From assembly GCA_000436795.1 (NCBI GenBank), contig HF993266.1, positions 1-32,261 of the forward strand: 32,261 nt of DNA, written 5' to 3'. Of the stretch, positions 15,832 through 28,044 are shown in pieces (the first letter of the stretch is position 1; each line of letters begins with the position of its first letter). The position numbers and the translations under genes are program-made. This DNA comes from Bacteroides sp. CAG:1076. GTDB taxonomy: Bacteria > Bacteroidota > Bacteroidia > Bacteroidales > Bacteroidaceae. The notes under the pieces are model-generated. The model was not told the origin of the DNA, searched no databases, and was given only the letters and a program-made list of their open reading frames with translations.

Positions 15832-18126
15832 ATGAATAAAATTATTTCAAAAGAACATTTTTCAGAAAAGGTTTTTAAGCTGGTAATCGAAGCTCCTCTG
15901 ATTGCTAAGTCACGTAAGGCAGGTCATTTTGTGATTGTACGTGTAGGCGAAAAAGGTGAACGTATGCCTCTTACCATTGCTGAAGCCGATCCCGTAAAGG
16001 GAACTATTACGTTGGTCGTACAAGAGGTTGGTCTGTCATCAACCCGCTTGTGCGAACTGAATGAAGGTGATTATATTACCGATGTAGTAGGTCCGCTGGG
16101 TAAGGCAACCCACATCGAGAACTTTGGCACCGTAGTTTGTGCTGGAGGTGGAGTAGGAGTAGCTCCGATGCTTCCTATCGTTCAGGCCTTGAAGGCTGCC
16201 GGAAATCGTGTTATTACTGTATTGGCAGGACGCTCTAAGGAACTGATCATTTTAGAGAAAGAAATGAGAGAAAGTTCGGATGAAGTAATCATTATGACCG
16301 ATGATGGTTCGTATGGCAAGAAAGGTCTGGTAACAGAAGGCATCGAGGAAGTCATCAAGCGCGAAAAAGTTGACAAATGTTTTGCCATCGGTCCGGCTAT
16401 TATGATGAAGTTTGTTTGCCTGCTTACTAAAAAATATGAGATTCCTACCGACGTTTCACTCAACACGATTATGGTAGATGGTACCGGTATGTGCGGTGCA
16501 TGCCGTATTACCGTAGGAGGCAAGACAAAATTCGTTTGTGTTGACGGTCCTGAGTTCGACGGACATCAGGTCGATTTCGATGAAATGCTGAAACGTATGG
16601 GTGCGTTCAAGGATATTGAGCGTGAAGAAATACACAAACTGGATCCTGTACAGCCTGATACATGCGAAGCTGTAAAGGCAGCCGACGACCGTAATGCAAC
16701 ATGGCGTGCAGACCTGCGTAAAGCGATGAAACCGAAAGAACGTACAGCCATTCCACGTGTTAAGATGAATGAACTCGATCCGGAGTACCGTTCTCATAGC
16801 CGTAAGGAAGAAGTTAACCTGGGGCTGAACGAAGAACAGGCACTGACCGAAGCCAAACGCTGTCTGGATTGTGCTAATCCGTCGTGTATGGAAGGTTGTC
16901 CGGTTGGCATCAATATCCCCGGATTCATCAAGAACATCGAGCGCGGTGAATTCCTTGAGGCAGCTCGTGTTTTGAAGCAGACCAGTGCTTTGCCTGCCGT
17001 GTGTGGTCGTGTTTGTCCGCAGGAAAAGCAGTGTGAGTCGAAATGTATACACCTGAAGATGGGACACGAAGCAGTAGCTATCGGTTATCTGGAACGCTTT
17101 GCTGCCGATTATGAACGTGAAAGCGGACAGATTTCGGTTCCTGAAATAGCCGAAAAGAACGGCGTTAAAGTTGCAGTTGTAGGTTCCGGACCTGCCGGAC
17201 TGTCGTTTGCCGGCGATATGGCGAAACTGGGTTACGATGTAACCGTGTTCGAAGCCTTGCATGAAATCGGAGGAGTATTGAAATATGGTATTCCCGAATT
17301 CCGTTTGCCGAACAAGATTGTCGATGTAGAAATAGAAAACCTGTCGAAGATGGGCGTGCAGTTTGTCAAAGACTGTATCATCGGTAAGACTATCAGCGTA
17401 GACGAACTGGAACAGGAAGGCTATAAAGGAATATTCGTTGCTTCCGGAGCCGGACTCCCTAACTTCATGAATATTCCGGGTGAGAACTCTATCAACATCA
17501 TGTCGTCCAATGAATACCTGACTCGCGTCAACCTGATGGATGCGGCAAGCGAAGATTCTGATACGCCGGTTACCTTCGGCAAGCGAGTAGCCGTCATCGG
17601 TGGAGGTAATACGGCTATGGACTCTGTCCGTACTGCCCGTCGTCTGGGAGCCGAAAAAGCCATGATTATTTATCGTCGTTCGGAAGCAGAAATGCCGGCT
17701 CGTCTGGAAGAAGTTAAGCACGCTAAAGAAGAAGGTGTGGAATTCCTGACTTTGCATAACCCGATAGAATACATTGCCGACGAAAAGGGACGTGTCAAAC
17801 AAGTTGTCTTGCAGAAGATGGAACTGGGCGAACCCGATGCTTCAGGACGTCGTAGTCCGGTGCCTATCCCCGGCGCAGTAGAAACCATCGATATTGATAT
17901 GGCTATTGTCAGTGTAGGAGTTTCTCCGAACCCGATTGTTCCACATTCTATCCCCGGACTGGAACTGGGACGTAAAGGAACCATTGCTGTAAACGACGAT
18001 ATGCAATCGTCTATACCGACTATTTATGCCGGTGGAGATATAGTCCGTGGTGGTGCCACCGTAATTCTGGCTATGGGAGACGGACGTCGTGCAGCTGCAG
18101 CAATGGACAAGCAGTTACGCGGATAA
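15832..18126 (+). CDS. Fused NfnAB-like NADH/NADPH-ferredoxin flavoprotein (PyrK-like + GltD-like)
   Basis: A 764-residue fusion. Residues 1 to about 280 form a ferredoxin-reductase/PyrK-like unit with an FAD/NAD domain (GHFVIVRVG, VCAGGGVGVAPMLP) and a 2Fe-2S motif with Cys221, 224 and 236; the first ligand position, Cys in PyrK, is Asp216 here (VDGTGMCGAC). Residues from about 300 on are GltD-like: Cys344, 347, 352, 356 and Cys391, 395, 401, 405 can bind two 4Fe-4S clusters, GSGPAG (451-456) binds FAD and GGGNTA (590-595) binds NADPH. An Asp ligand is known from NfnA, so electron bifurcation between NADH, ferredoxin and NADPH is likely. Databases often name such fusions dihydroorotate dehydrogenase NAD-binding subunit/glutamate synthase, which I consider less apt. 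No glutamate synthase large subunit is adjacent. Confidence 0.88.
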   Translation: MNKIISKEHFSEKVFKLVIEAPLIAKSRKAGHFVIVRVGEKGERMPLTIAEADPVKGTITLVVQEVGLSSTRLCELNEGDYITDVVGPLGKATHIENFGTVVCAGGGVGVAPMLPIVQALKAAGNRVITVLAGRSKELIILEKEMRESSDEVIIMTDDGSYGKKGLVTEGIEEVIKREKVDKCFAIGPAIMMKFVCLLTKKYEIPTDVSLNTIMVDGTGMCGACRITVGGKTKFVCVDGPEFDGHQVDFDEMLKRMGAFKDIEREEIHKLDPVQPDTCEAVKAADDRNATWRADLRKAMKPKERTAIPRVKMNELDPEYRSHSRKEEVNLGLNEEQALTEAKRCLDCANPSCMEGCPVGINIPGFIKNIERGEFLEAARVLKQTSALPAVCGRVCPQEKQCESKCIHLKMGHEAVAIGYLERFAADYERESGQISVPEIAEKNGVKVAVVGSGPAGLSFAGDMAKLGYDVTVFEALHEIGGVLKYGIPEFRLPNKIVDVEIENLSKMGVQFVKDCIIGKTISVDELEQEGYKGIFVASGAGLPNFMNIPGENSINIMSSNEYLTRVNLMDAASEDSDTPVTFGKRVAVIGGGNTAMDSVRTARRLGAEKAMIIYRRSEAEMPARLEEVKHAKEEGVEFLTLHNPIEYIADEKGRVKQVVLQKMELGEPDASGRRSPVPIPGAVETIDIDMAIVSVGVSPNPIVPHSIPGLELGRKGTIAVNDDMQSSIPTIYAGGDIVRGGATVILAMGDGRRAAAAMDKQLRG

Positions 18127-18288
18127 TGCAGCATTAAGAATGTAAACCTGTTTTCCTAAAGCGACTGTCAGGGTGAAATCTTCAAGGCTGGACAGTTTGC
18201 TATGGAACAATCAGAATAGACGAAGAGGCTGTTTCAAAATGAAAAACTGAGATACGCTTACTTCTAATCTGTAAGTTACAACATAAAA

Positions 18289-18347
18289 ATCTCCTACTTT
18301 AGTCTTTGTTTTCTTCAATTACAGGACTAAAAGTAGGAGATCTTTTT
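18289..18347 (+). terminator. Terminator downstream of the NfnAB-like gene
   Basis: ATCTCCTACTTTAGTC (18289-18304) pairs with 18325-18341 with one extra A, followed by CTTTTT. It lies 163 nt after the stop codon. The stretch 18127-18288 between them shows no coding frame; it contains GAGGCTGTTTCAAAA near 18223, a sequence style I associate with repeated Bacteroides intergenic elements, but I cannot confirm that here. Confidence 0.8.
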
Positions 18348-18434
18348 ATTCCTAAATTCAATCTATCAGATTTTTATTTTTTGCAATTCTATTTTGAGGC
18401 AACCTCTTTTTATTTTACTTCCAGCAGCCTGTTG

Positions 18435-18465
18435 TTTGTGAATATACAAAAAATGATTACTTTTG
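18435..18465 (+). promoter_or_regulatory. Consensus promoter of the beta-galactosidase gene
   Basis: TTTG at 18435-18438, a 19-nt spacer and TACTTTTG at 18458-18465 match both elements. The leader to the ATG at 18507 is about 35 nt. No operator-like repeat is seen next to it. Confidence 0.85.
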
Positions 18466-18470
18466 TATAG

Positions 18471-21614
<3,144 letters not shown>

Positions 21615-21638
21615 GACCTGATCAGTCAGAAAAATAGA

Positions 21639-21698
21639 AGAGGGGAAATTTGAAATTATTCTCTGCGGAATAGCTTTCAAATTTCCCCTCTCTTTTTA
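21639..21698. terminator. Bidirectional terminator, 17-bp perfect stem
   Basis: The arm at 21639-21655 (AGAGGGGAAATTTGAAA) is exactly complementary to 21675-21691, with a 19-nt loop and CTTTTT after it. It separates the beta-galactosidase gene from the converging DUF4468 gene and can serve both. Confidence 0.9.
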
Positions 21699-21723
21699 TG
21701 TCAGTACGGGAATTCCGTTTCCT

Positions 21724-22782
21724 TTATCTCATCCAAGTTTTTGTTACCTCACCGATATACATAGTATACTGTTTCGAAGCATCTACATTCTGGTTCAGCG
21801 ATTTCAAGTCATCAGCAGTCATCTTTTGCGACATAGCCTTCTTGCATTCCACAACCACACTTGCCTTTGTGTTGTTATCTGTATAGAATGAGATTTTGTA
21901 TGTATCACTCTGTTCCATCAAAGCAGTAGCAGCTATACGGCTCTGGTCGATCAGCAGATAAGAAACATTCTTGTTGAACATCTTGCCGAATCCGCTCCAG
22001 TTTTCAGCTTTGATATCGATTTCCTCGCCGTTTGCTGCCGTCAGCGTGATACGTCCCTTTGCCGCAATCTCGTTCAGGTTGGCAGGCAATTGTTCCAGAC
22101 TGACCTCTTTCAGTTCTGCCGAAGCATTGATAACCGGAGTAGCAGGCTGCAATGTCTGCATCGGAACACTTTGTGTGGCAGTAGCCGGCGCATTATTCAG
22201 GAACTTCTGTCCCAGCGCAGCCGATGCCGACTGAAACAATTCATCCTTCAGGTCGATGGTTTCCCGTCTGAACTTACCACAGATAGGAGCCAGTTTTGTT
22301 TTCTTTTTATTCAGCGCCATATCATCGTTTATCCACTCCTCGGCAGTATATTTCTGTCCACCATCTCTTGCCTCGTCGTACCAGTAACGAATACGCGTCA
22401 TCAACATTTTACACTTACCATCTTCCGTAGTGATAAGCAACTGATAATAAATACGCGTGCGGTCCAGCGACAGCGCAGTCGACGAGAAAACCATATACTC
22501 TTCGGCCGATGCAGCGATAGTTCCTTCCTCCTTGTTCGAGTATGAAACCTGGCTATACAGCTTCCCGTCGGGTTTGAAACGCTCTTTAGCCCATTCTAAC
22601 ATTTGATTGAATATATCCGTTTTCGACAGTCCCGGTGCATTTATTTCATTGGTAAAAGCCACCTTTCCGTCGATTGTCGTTACAGCACCGGCCAGATATT
22701 TCGGGTCGGTATTATCTTTCTTGTCTTTTGCCATACCAGCTATCGGCAGACACATTAGCAGGATAAATAACAGTTTTTTCAT
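21724..22782 (-). CDS. DUF4468 domain protein, exported
   Basis: A 352-residue protein with a signal peptide (MKKLLFILLMCLPIAGMA). The region from about residue 35 to 145 (VAFTNEINAPGLSKTDIFNQ, then YMVFSSTALSLDRTRIYYQL, MLMTRIRYWYDE) matches my recollection of the DUF4468 family with a TBP-like fold, common in Bacteroidales. A Pro/Thr/Gln linker near 200-215 leads to a second domain of unknown type (residues about 225-350). Function unknown; periplasmic location inferred from the signal peptide. It is monocistronic: its own promoter lies at 22826-22833, a terminator of the upstream genes precedes it and another follows it. Confidence 0.8.
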   Translation of the reverse strand: MKKLLFILLMCLPIAGMAKDKKDNTDPKYLAGAVTTIDGKVAFTNEINAPGLSKTDIFNQMLEWAKERFKPDGKLYSQVSYSNKEEGTIAASAEEYMVFSSTALSLDRTRIYYQLLITTEDGKCKMLMTRIRYWYDEARDGGQKYTAEEWINDDMALNKKKTKLAPICGKFRRETIDLKDELFQSASAALGQKFLNNAPATATQSVPMQTLQPATPVINASAELKEVSLEQLPANLNEIAAKGRITLTAANGEEIDIKAENWSGFGKMFNKNVSYLLIDQSRIAATALMEQSDTYKISFYTDNNTKASVVVECKKAMSQKMTADDLKSLNQNVDASKQYTMYIGEVTKTWMR

Positions 22783-22825
22783 GGTAATTTTTCTATTTGA
22801 TTTTCTTTTTTGTTTTTATAGCAAG

Positions 22826-22833
22826 CAAATATA
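22826..22833 (-). promoter_or_regulatory. -7 promoter element of the DUF4468 gene
   Basis: The minus strand reads TATATTTG (TAnnTTTG), about 44 nt before the start codon. The -33 position carries only TTCA. Confidence 0.6.
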
Positions 22834-22891
22834 CAGATAAAAATATAGGAAGTGAAGAGAAGCCTGCTAAAAAAAGGAAACGTCCGAAAAT

Positions 22892-22932
22892 AAAAATATT
22901 CACTACAAACCCTTGCAGCCTGTAGTGAATAT
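22892..22932 (-). terminator. Terminator of the tkt-rpiB operon
   Basis: ATATTCACTACA (22896-22907) and its exact complement (22921-22932) form a 12-bp stem. On the minus strand the hairpin is followed by TTTTATTTT. Confidence 0.87.
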
Positions 22933-22958
22933 CGTTATATTATCTGTCAGGAGAAAGA

Positions 22959-23393
22959 TTATTTGACTGGAATCTTGTCAATTCTTGCCTGATGGCGTCC
23001 ACCTTCGAAGCCCGTAGCAAAGAATTCCGTCATGATTTTATCCGCCATTTCCGTATCGATGAAACGTCCCGGCATAACCAGCACATTCGCATCATTATGC
23101 TGTCGTGCCAGATGTGCTATTTCCGGCATCCAGCAAAGAGCAGCCCGGATACCCTGATGTTTGTTCAGTGTCATGCTGATACCCTCTCCGCTTCCGCAGA
23201 TAGCTATTCCCGGGTAACATTCACCAGCCTCTACAGCCAGAGCCAGCGGATGAGCAAAATCCGGATAGTCACAACTCTCAGTACTATACGTTCCAAAATC
23301 TTTATACTCCCATCCTTTTGCCTTCAGCCACTGTTTTACATACTCTTTCAGCTCAAATCCGGCATGATCGGAAGCCAGTCCTATTACTTTCAT
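22959..23393 (-). CDS. rpiB: Ribose-5-phosphate isomerase B
   Basis: A 144-residue cytoplasmic enzyme interconverting ribose 5-phosphate and ribulose 5-phosphate. It starts with MKVIGLASDHAGFELK (Asp9, His10) and has ICGSGEGISM with the catalytic Cys66, and His99 in ARQHNDANVL; these numbers coincide with the active-site positions I recall for E. coli RpiB. Length is typical. The start codon overlaps the transketolase stop by 4 nt (ATGA), so translation is probably coupled. Both act in the non-oxidative pentose-phosphate pathway. Confidence 0.96.
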   Translation of the reverse strand: MKVIGLASDHAGFELKEYVKQWLKAKGWEYKDFGTYSTESCDYPDFAHPLALAVEAGECYPGIAICGSGEGISMTLNKHQGIRAALCWMPEIAHLARQHNDANVLVMPGRFIDTEMADKIMTEFFATGFEGGRHQARIDKIPVK

Positions 23394-25405
23394 TCTAACA
23401 TTGCTTTTACTTGGTTATATACATTTTCTGCAGTGAATCCCAGTTTTTCGTCCAGCACCTTGTAAGGAGCAGAGAAACCGAACGATTCCAGACCCCAGAT
23501 CTTACCATTGGCGCCAACCAGCCCTTGCAGGTTGACAGGCAGACCAGCAGTCAGTCCGAATACCTTGGCACCTGTCGGGATAATGCTTTCCTGATACTCC
23601 TTGCTCTGGCTGCGGAACAAACCTTCCGACGGAACAGAAACAATACGCAGTTTCACACCATCCTTACGCAACAGTTCGGCACCCGCTACCAAAGTAGAAA
23701 CTTCAGAACCCGAAGCCACCATAATCACATCCGGATTTTCATCCGAACCAGCTACGATATAAGCACCCTTTGCAGCCTGCGTATAATCAGTACCTTCCGG
23801 CAGGTTCGCGATATTCTGTCGAGAGAAAATCAAGGCAGTAGGAGTAGATGTATTCTCCATTGCCAGCTTCCAAGCCTGAGTTGTTTCCTCTACATCAGCC
23901 GGGCGCAGTACCAGCATCGAGTTATGTCCTTTATGATTCTTCAGTTTTTCCATCAGTCGGATTTGAGCCTCCTGTTCTACCGGTTCATGCGTAGGACCAT
24001 CTTCACCCACACGGAACGCATCGTGAGTCCAGATAAACTTCACAGGCATTTCCATCAGTGCAGCCATACGTACAGCTGGTTTCATATAATCGGAGAATAC
24101 AAAGAAAGTACCACATGCAGCGATAACACCACCGTGCAGCGCCATACCGATACAGCAGCAAGCCATTGTCAGCTCAGACACACCCGCCTGCAGGAACGCA
24201 CCGCTGAAATCACCTTTTGTAAATGCATGAGTCTTTTTCAGGAATCCGTCAGTCTTGTCCGAATTAGAAAGGTCGGCAGAAGACACAATCATGTTTTCCA
24301 CATGTGTAGCCAGTACGCCCAGCACAGTAGCCGATGCAGCACGTGTTGCTCCACCCGCTTTCTGTTCGATAGCCTCCCAGTTGATTTTCGGAGTCCGGTT
24401 AGAGAACCAGAATTCCATCTTGGCAGCCAGATCCGGATGAGCCTTAGCCCATTCAGCCTTCGCAGCATAACGTTCAGCCACGATAGCCTTCAACTCTTCA
24501 CGGCGTTTAGCATACAGCTCAGCCACTTCCGGGAATACCTGGAACGGATTTTCCACGTCACCACCCAGATGCTTGATTGTATTGATATAAGCCTCGCCGC
24601 CCAGCGGAGCACCGTGAGTAGCACAGTTACGTTCATAGCTTGTATTGTCCGCTTTCAGTGCACCCTTACCCATGATTGTCTTACCGATAATCAGTGTAGG
24701 CTGTCCTGTTACTGCTTTCGCTTCAGTCAGTGCTTCACGTATTTGGTCAGCATCATTACCGTTGATGGTAAACACCTTCCATCCCCACGCTTCATATTTT
24801 TTAGCTACATCCTCGTTGGTTACCGCTTCACATTCAGTAGAAAGCTGGATATCGTTCGAGTCGTAGAACATAATCAGGTTGTCCAGTCCCAGATGTCCGG
24901 CAAGACGTCCGGCACCTTGAGAAATCTCTTCCTGCACACCACCGTCGGAGATGTAAGCATAAATGGTCTGGTTCATCACGTCACCCAGACGAGCCTTCAG
25001 GAACTTAGCCGCGATGGCAGCACCAACGGCAAACGTATGTCCCTGTCCCAGCGGGCCGGAAGTATTTTCTATACCACGCATGATGTCCACTTCCGGATGT
25101 CCCGGAGTAGGGCTTCCCCATTGACGGAACTGAGCCAGTTCGTCCATCGTAAATTTTCCGCTCAGTGCCAGTACCGAATACAACATCGGCGACATGTGTC
25201 CCGGGTCGAGGAAGAAACGGTCACGACCTTCCCAGCGTGGATTCTCAGGATCATAAACAAGAAATTCAGAAAACAGTACATTTACAAAGTCTGCACCACC
25301 CATAGCGCCACCCGGATGACCGGATTTAGCTTTTTCCACCATAGCAGCAGCCAGAATACGAATATTGTCGGCTGCGCGGTTCATTAATTCTTTATTGTTT
25401 TTCAT
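23390..25405 (-). CDS. tkt: Transketolase
   Basis: A 671-residue thiamine diphosphate enzyme that moves two-carbon units between sugar phosphates. Seen are SGHPGGAMGGADF near the N-terminus, GPLGQGHTFAVGAA, the cofactor region around ISDGGVQEEISQGAG through NLIMFYDSNDIQLS, and the C-terminal half with THDAFRVGEDGPTHEPVEQ. The frame is open up to 25429, but the promoter at 25427-25434 would start transcription inside that extension. The start at 25405 (MKNNKELMNRAADNIR) is therefore chosen, with 25408 as a near alternative. It overlaps rpiB by 4 nt. No missing motif was noticed. Confidence 0.95.
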   Translation of the reverse strand: MKNNKELMNRAADNIRILAAAMVEKAKSGHPGGAMGGADFVNVLFSEFLVYDPENPRWEGRDRFFLDPGHMSPMLYSVLALSGKFTMDELAQFRQWGSPTPGHPEVDIMRGIENTSGPLGQGHTFAVGAAIAAKFLKARLGDVMNQTIYAYISDGGVQEEISQGAGRLAGHLGLDNLIMFYDSNDIQLSTECEAVTNEDVAKKYEAWGWKVFTINGNDADQIREALTEAKAVTGQPTLIIGKTIMGKGALKADNTSYERNCATHGAPLGGEAYINTIKHLGGDVENPFQVFPEVAELYAKRREELKAIVAERYAAKAEWAKAHPDLAAKMEFWFSNRTPKINWEAIEQKAGGATRAASATVLGVLATHVENMIVSSADLSNSDKTDGFLKKTHAFTKGDFSGAFLQAGVSELTMACCCIGMALHGGVIAACGTFFVFSDYMKPAVRMAALMEMPVKFIWTHDAFRVGEDGPTHEPVEQEAQIRLMEKLKNHKGHNSMLVLRPADVEETTQAWKLAMENTSTPTALIFSRQNIANLPEGTDYTQAAKGAYIVAGSDENPDVIMVASGSEVSTLVAGAELLRKDGVKLRIVSVPSEGLFRSQSKEYQESIIPTGAKVFGLTAGLPVNLQGLVGANGKIWGLESFGFSAPYKVLDEKLGFTAENVYNQVKAMLE

Positions 25406-25426
25406 CATTGGATATGTTTGTTTATG

Positions 25427-25434
25427 CAAAGATA
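25427..25434 (-). promoter_or_regulatory. Promoter -7 element of tkt-rpiB
   Basis: The minus strand reads TATCTTTG, with a TTCG at 25456-25459 in the -33 position (21-nt spacer). A second TAnnTTTG match (TACCTTTG) lies further upstream at 25525-25532 and could be an alternative promoter. Confidence 0.65.
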
Positions 25435-25552
25435 GTAATATTCTTCAATATGTAACGAATTTTATTTAAAAGCTTGTCAACTCCAGCGCTCTCCTGCACG
25501 TGGCAGACAGCTGTAAATGCGCCGCAAAGGTAATGCTTTTCCTGTAGGTAAC

Positions 25553-25596
25553 AAAAAAATCGCTACAGCACCTCGTGTTGAGGGCTATAGCGATTT
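25553..25596 (-). terminator. Terminator of the manC-containing operon
   Basis: AAATCGCTACAGC (25557-25569) pairs with 25584-25596 with one mismatch, and an inner CCTC/GAGG stem closes on GTGTT, giving an almost continuous hairpin. On the minus strand it ends in seven T. Confidence 0.9.
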
Positions 25597-25629
25597 CTTA
25601 TCACTAAATTCTATTTTTAAGAAGCCTGA

Positions 25630-26679
25630 TTATTTCCCAGCCGAAAACTCCTTGATGCGCTGTTCTTCACTTAGGCGGCATATTAGCAGCTGACCGTTCT
25701 TTTCGGCCACGATGTAGCCATCCAGACCTTCCAGTACCACCTTGCGTTCGTCTGCCACATGCACCACACAGTTCCGGCAATCGAACAGCTTCACGTTTGC
25801 TCCCACGGAAGCATTGCCATTCTCATCTTGTGGCAACAGCGTGTGCAGCGAGCCCCAGCTGCCTAAGTCACTCCATCCGAACTCCGCCGGCAGCACAAAG
25901 ATATCCTCTGCCTTCTCCATCACCGCATAGTCGATGGAAATTTTCTCGCAAGTGGGAAAGAGTCGCTTCAGCTCCTCCGCTTCCCTGTCGGTAAACAAGG
26001 CAGGCTCCAGCTCGTCCATTACCCCCGCAATCTGCGGCGCGTACCTGTGTAGAGCATTCGTAATCGTTTCTACGTTCCACACAAATATTCCTGCGTTCCA
26101 GAAATAATTTCCCGCTGCCAGATACCTCTTTGCCGTTTCTACGTCCGGTTTCTCCTTGAACGCTTCTACTTTGCAGATACTCTTCCCGTCGGCTTCACCC
26201 TGAGCCGCGATGTACCCATAGCCCGTTTCCGGTCGGGTAGGCTTCATGCCTAAGGTCACGATAGCGTGTGAGTCTGCCGTTTTCTCCAGTGCCACGGCAA
26301 TGCAGCGAGCAAACTCTGCCGTATCAATCACCAGCGCATCCGAGGGAGTCACTACGATGTTCGCCTGCGGGAACTCCTTCCGGATCTTCCAGCAGGCATA
26401 TGCGATACACGGTGCCGTATTCCTTGCTTCCGGTTCCGCCAGAATATGCTGCTTTGGAATCTGCGGTAACTGCTCCTTTACGATGTCTACATACTTTTCC
26501 GAGGTTACTACCCAGAAATTCTCTTTCGGACAGATATTCTTGAAACGCTCTACTGTGAGCTGAATCAGGGATTTTCCTACGCCCATCACGTCGATGAACT
26601 GTTTGGGGTATTCGGGGGTACTCATGGGCCAGAAGCGGCTTCCTATGCCGCCTGCCATGATGACTACGTGGGTTTGCAT
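25630..26679 (-). CDS. manC: Mannose-1-phosphate guanylyltransferase
   Basis: A 349-residue nucleotidyltransferase that makes GDP-mannose from mannose 1-phosphate and GTP. The signature MAGGIGSRFWPMSTPEYPKQ lies at the N-terminus, followed by ILAEPEARNTAPCIAYA, VVTPSDALV and YFWNAGIFVW, all conserved in the family. It lacks the C-terminal phosphomannose isomerase domain of bifunctional ManC/AlgA enzymes. The frame stays open 13 codons upstream to 26718, overlapping ugd, but the start at 26679 (MQTHVVIMAGG) sits just before the signature and leaves a 16-nt gap. It is the last gene of the polysaccharide operon and ends at a strong terminator. Confidence 0.93.
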   Translation of the reverse strand: MQTHVVIMAGGIGSRFWPMSTPEYPKQFIDVMGVGKSLIQLTVERFKNICPKENFWVVTSEKYVDIVKEQLPQIPKQHILAEPEARNTAPCIAYACWKIRKEFPQANIVVTPSDALVIDTAEFARCIAVALEKTADSHAIVTLGMKPTRPETGYGYIAAQGEADGKSICKVEAFKEKPDVETAKRYLAAGNYFWNAGIFVWNVETITNALHRYAPQIAGVMDELEPALFTDREAEELKRLFPTCEKISIDYAVMEKAEDIFVLPAEFGWSDLGSWGSLHTLLPQDENGNASVGANVKLFDCRNCVVHVADERKVVLEGLDGYIVAEKNGQLLICRLSEEQRIKEFSAGK

Positions 26680-26695
26680 GATAATGGTGTCATTT

Positions 26696-28033
26696 TTAAT
26701 CTCTACGGAAAATATCACGCGTATAAACTTTGTCTTTTACATCGTCTAGACAAGCGTCGTAACGGTTGGCGATGATAGCATTGCTTTGTTTTTTGAATTC
26801 CTCTAAGTTGTTTACAACTTTCGAACCGAAGAAAGTTGTTCCGTCTTCCAGAGTTGGTTCATAAATAATTATCGTAGCACCTTTTGCCTTGATACGTTTC
26901 ATTACCCCCTGAATCGAACTTTGACGGAAATTGTCACTGTTTGATTTCATTGTAAGGCGGTACACCCCGATAACACATTCTTTTTCTTCTTTTGGGTTAT
27001 AGTCCCCATGATTGTAATAATCGTAATAACCAGCTTTTTTCAGCACTTGGTCTGCAATGAAATCCTTGCGTGTACGGTTACTTTCTACAATTGCCTGAAT
27101 CAGATTTTCCGGTACATCCTGATAGTTTGCCAATAACTGTTTGGTATCTTTGGGCAGACAGTAACCACCGTAGCCGAATGACGGATTGTTATAATGCATG
27201 CCGATACGTGGATCCAGACAGATACCCTGAATGATAGCCTGTGTATCCAGTCCCTTCACTTCGGCATACGTATCCAATTCGTTGAAGTAAGACACACGCA
27301 GGGCGAGATAGGTATTGGCGAACAGTTTCACTGCTTCCGCTTCTTTCAGTCCCATAAACAGCGTATCGATGTTTTCTTTGATAGCACCTTCCTGAAGTAA
27401 TGCTGCAAACTCATGCGCTTTCTCTTCCAAATGTTCACCTGCTATTGCTTTGATGGCTTTGTTTTCCTCATCCCGTCCATCGATAAATTTCGGGTAACCT
27501 ACAATAATACGGCTGGGGTAGAGATTGTCGTACAGTGCTTTGCTTTCACGCAGGAACTCCGGCGAGAACAGCAAATTGAACTTCTTGCCAGCTAAGGCAG
27601 GAATGTTCTTAAACTTTTCAGCGTACTTTACATATAGGTTTCGGCAGTAACCAACGGGAATGGTACTCTTGATGACCATTACTGCATTCGGATTTACTTC
27701 CAGTACCGAGTCGATGACTTCTTCTACGTGGCTGGTGTCGAAATAGTTCTTTACCGGATCGTAGTTTGTAGGAGCTGCAATCACCACGAAGTCTGCATTC
27801 TTATAGGCTGAGGCACCATCTAATGTAGCTGTTAGGTCAAGTTCCTTTTCCGCCAGATACTTCTCGATATATTCATCTTGTATCGGACTGATACGGTTGT
27901 TTATCTTCTCTACCTTTTCAGGAATTACGTCTACAGCTGTTACATGATGATGCTGTGACAATAATGTAGCGATGGACAGACCTACATAGCCTGTACCTGC
28001 TACGGCGATATTTAAGTTTTTAAAATCGTTCAT
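26696..28033 (-). CDS. ugd: UDP-glucose 6-dehydrogenase family protein
   Basis: A 445-residue nucleotide-sugar dehydrogenase. The Rossmann motif is [13 protein letters not shown] (10-22), followed by [24 protein letters not shown], Lys236/Asn240 in [16 protein letters not shown], and the catalytic Cys292 in [14 protein letters not shown]. These are the residues used for the two-step NAD-dependent oxidation of the sugar C6 alcohol to a carboxylate. UDP-glucose is the most likely substrate, giving UDP-glucuronate; a close relative acting on another nucleotide sugar is possible. It lies 11 nt after the glycosyltransferase gene and directly before manC, fitting precursor supply for a surface polysaccharide. 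Confidence 0.9.
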   Translation of the reverse strand: MNDFKNLNIAVAGTGYVGLSIATLLSQHHHVTAVDVIPEKVEKINNRISPIQDEYIEKYLAEKELDLTATLDGASAYKNADFVVIAAPTNYDPVKNYFDTSHVEEVIDSVLEVNPNAVMVIKSTIPVGYCRNLYVKYAEKFKNIPALAGKKFNLLFSPEFLRESKALYDNLYPSRIIVGYPKFIDGRDEENKAIKAIAGEHLEEKAHEFAALLQEGAIKENIDTLFMGLKEAEAVKLFANTYLALRVSYFNELDTYAEVKGLDTQAIIQGICLDPRIGMHYNNPSFGYGGYCLPKDTKQLLANYQDVPENLIQAIVESNRTRKDFIADQVLKKAGYYDYYNHGDYNPKEEKECVIGVYRLTMKSNSDNFRQSSIQGVMKRIKAKGATIIIYEPTLEDGTTFFGSKVVNNLEEFKKQSNAIIANRYDACLDDVKDKVYTRDIFRRD

Positions 28034-28044
28034 ATCGTATCAAT

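Noticed and set aside
16456..17802. A 448-codon open frame on the minus strand opposite the NfnAB-like gene
   Set aside because: It has no recognisable motif, its composition is that of an antisense shadow, and the plus-strand protein has full domain structure.
18215..18260. End of an insertion sequence suggested by GAGGCTGTTTCAAAA
   Set aside because: Only a memory of similar intergenic sequences; no second end, transposase or target duplication is visible.
23411..25387. A 658-codon open frame on the plus strand opposite tkt
   Set aside because: It runs antisense through the whole transketolase gene, is rich in Ser, Arg, His and Cys with no domain, and is explained by codon bias of tkt.
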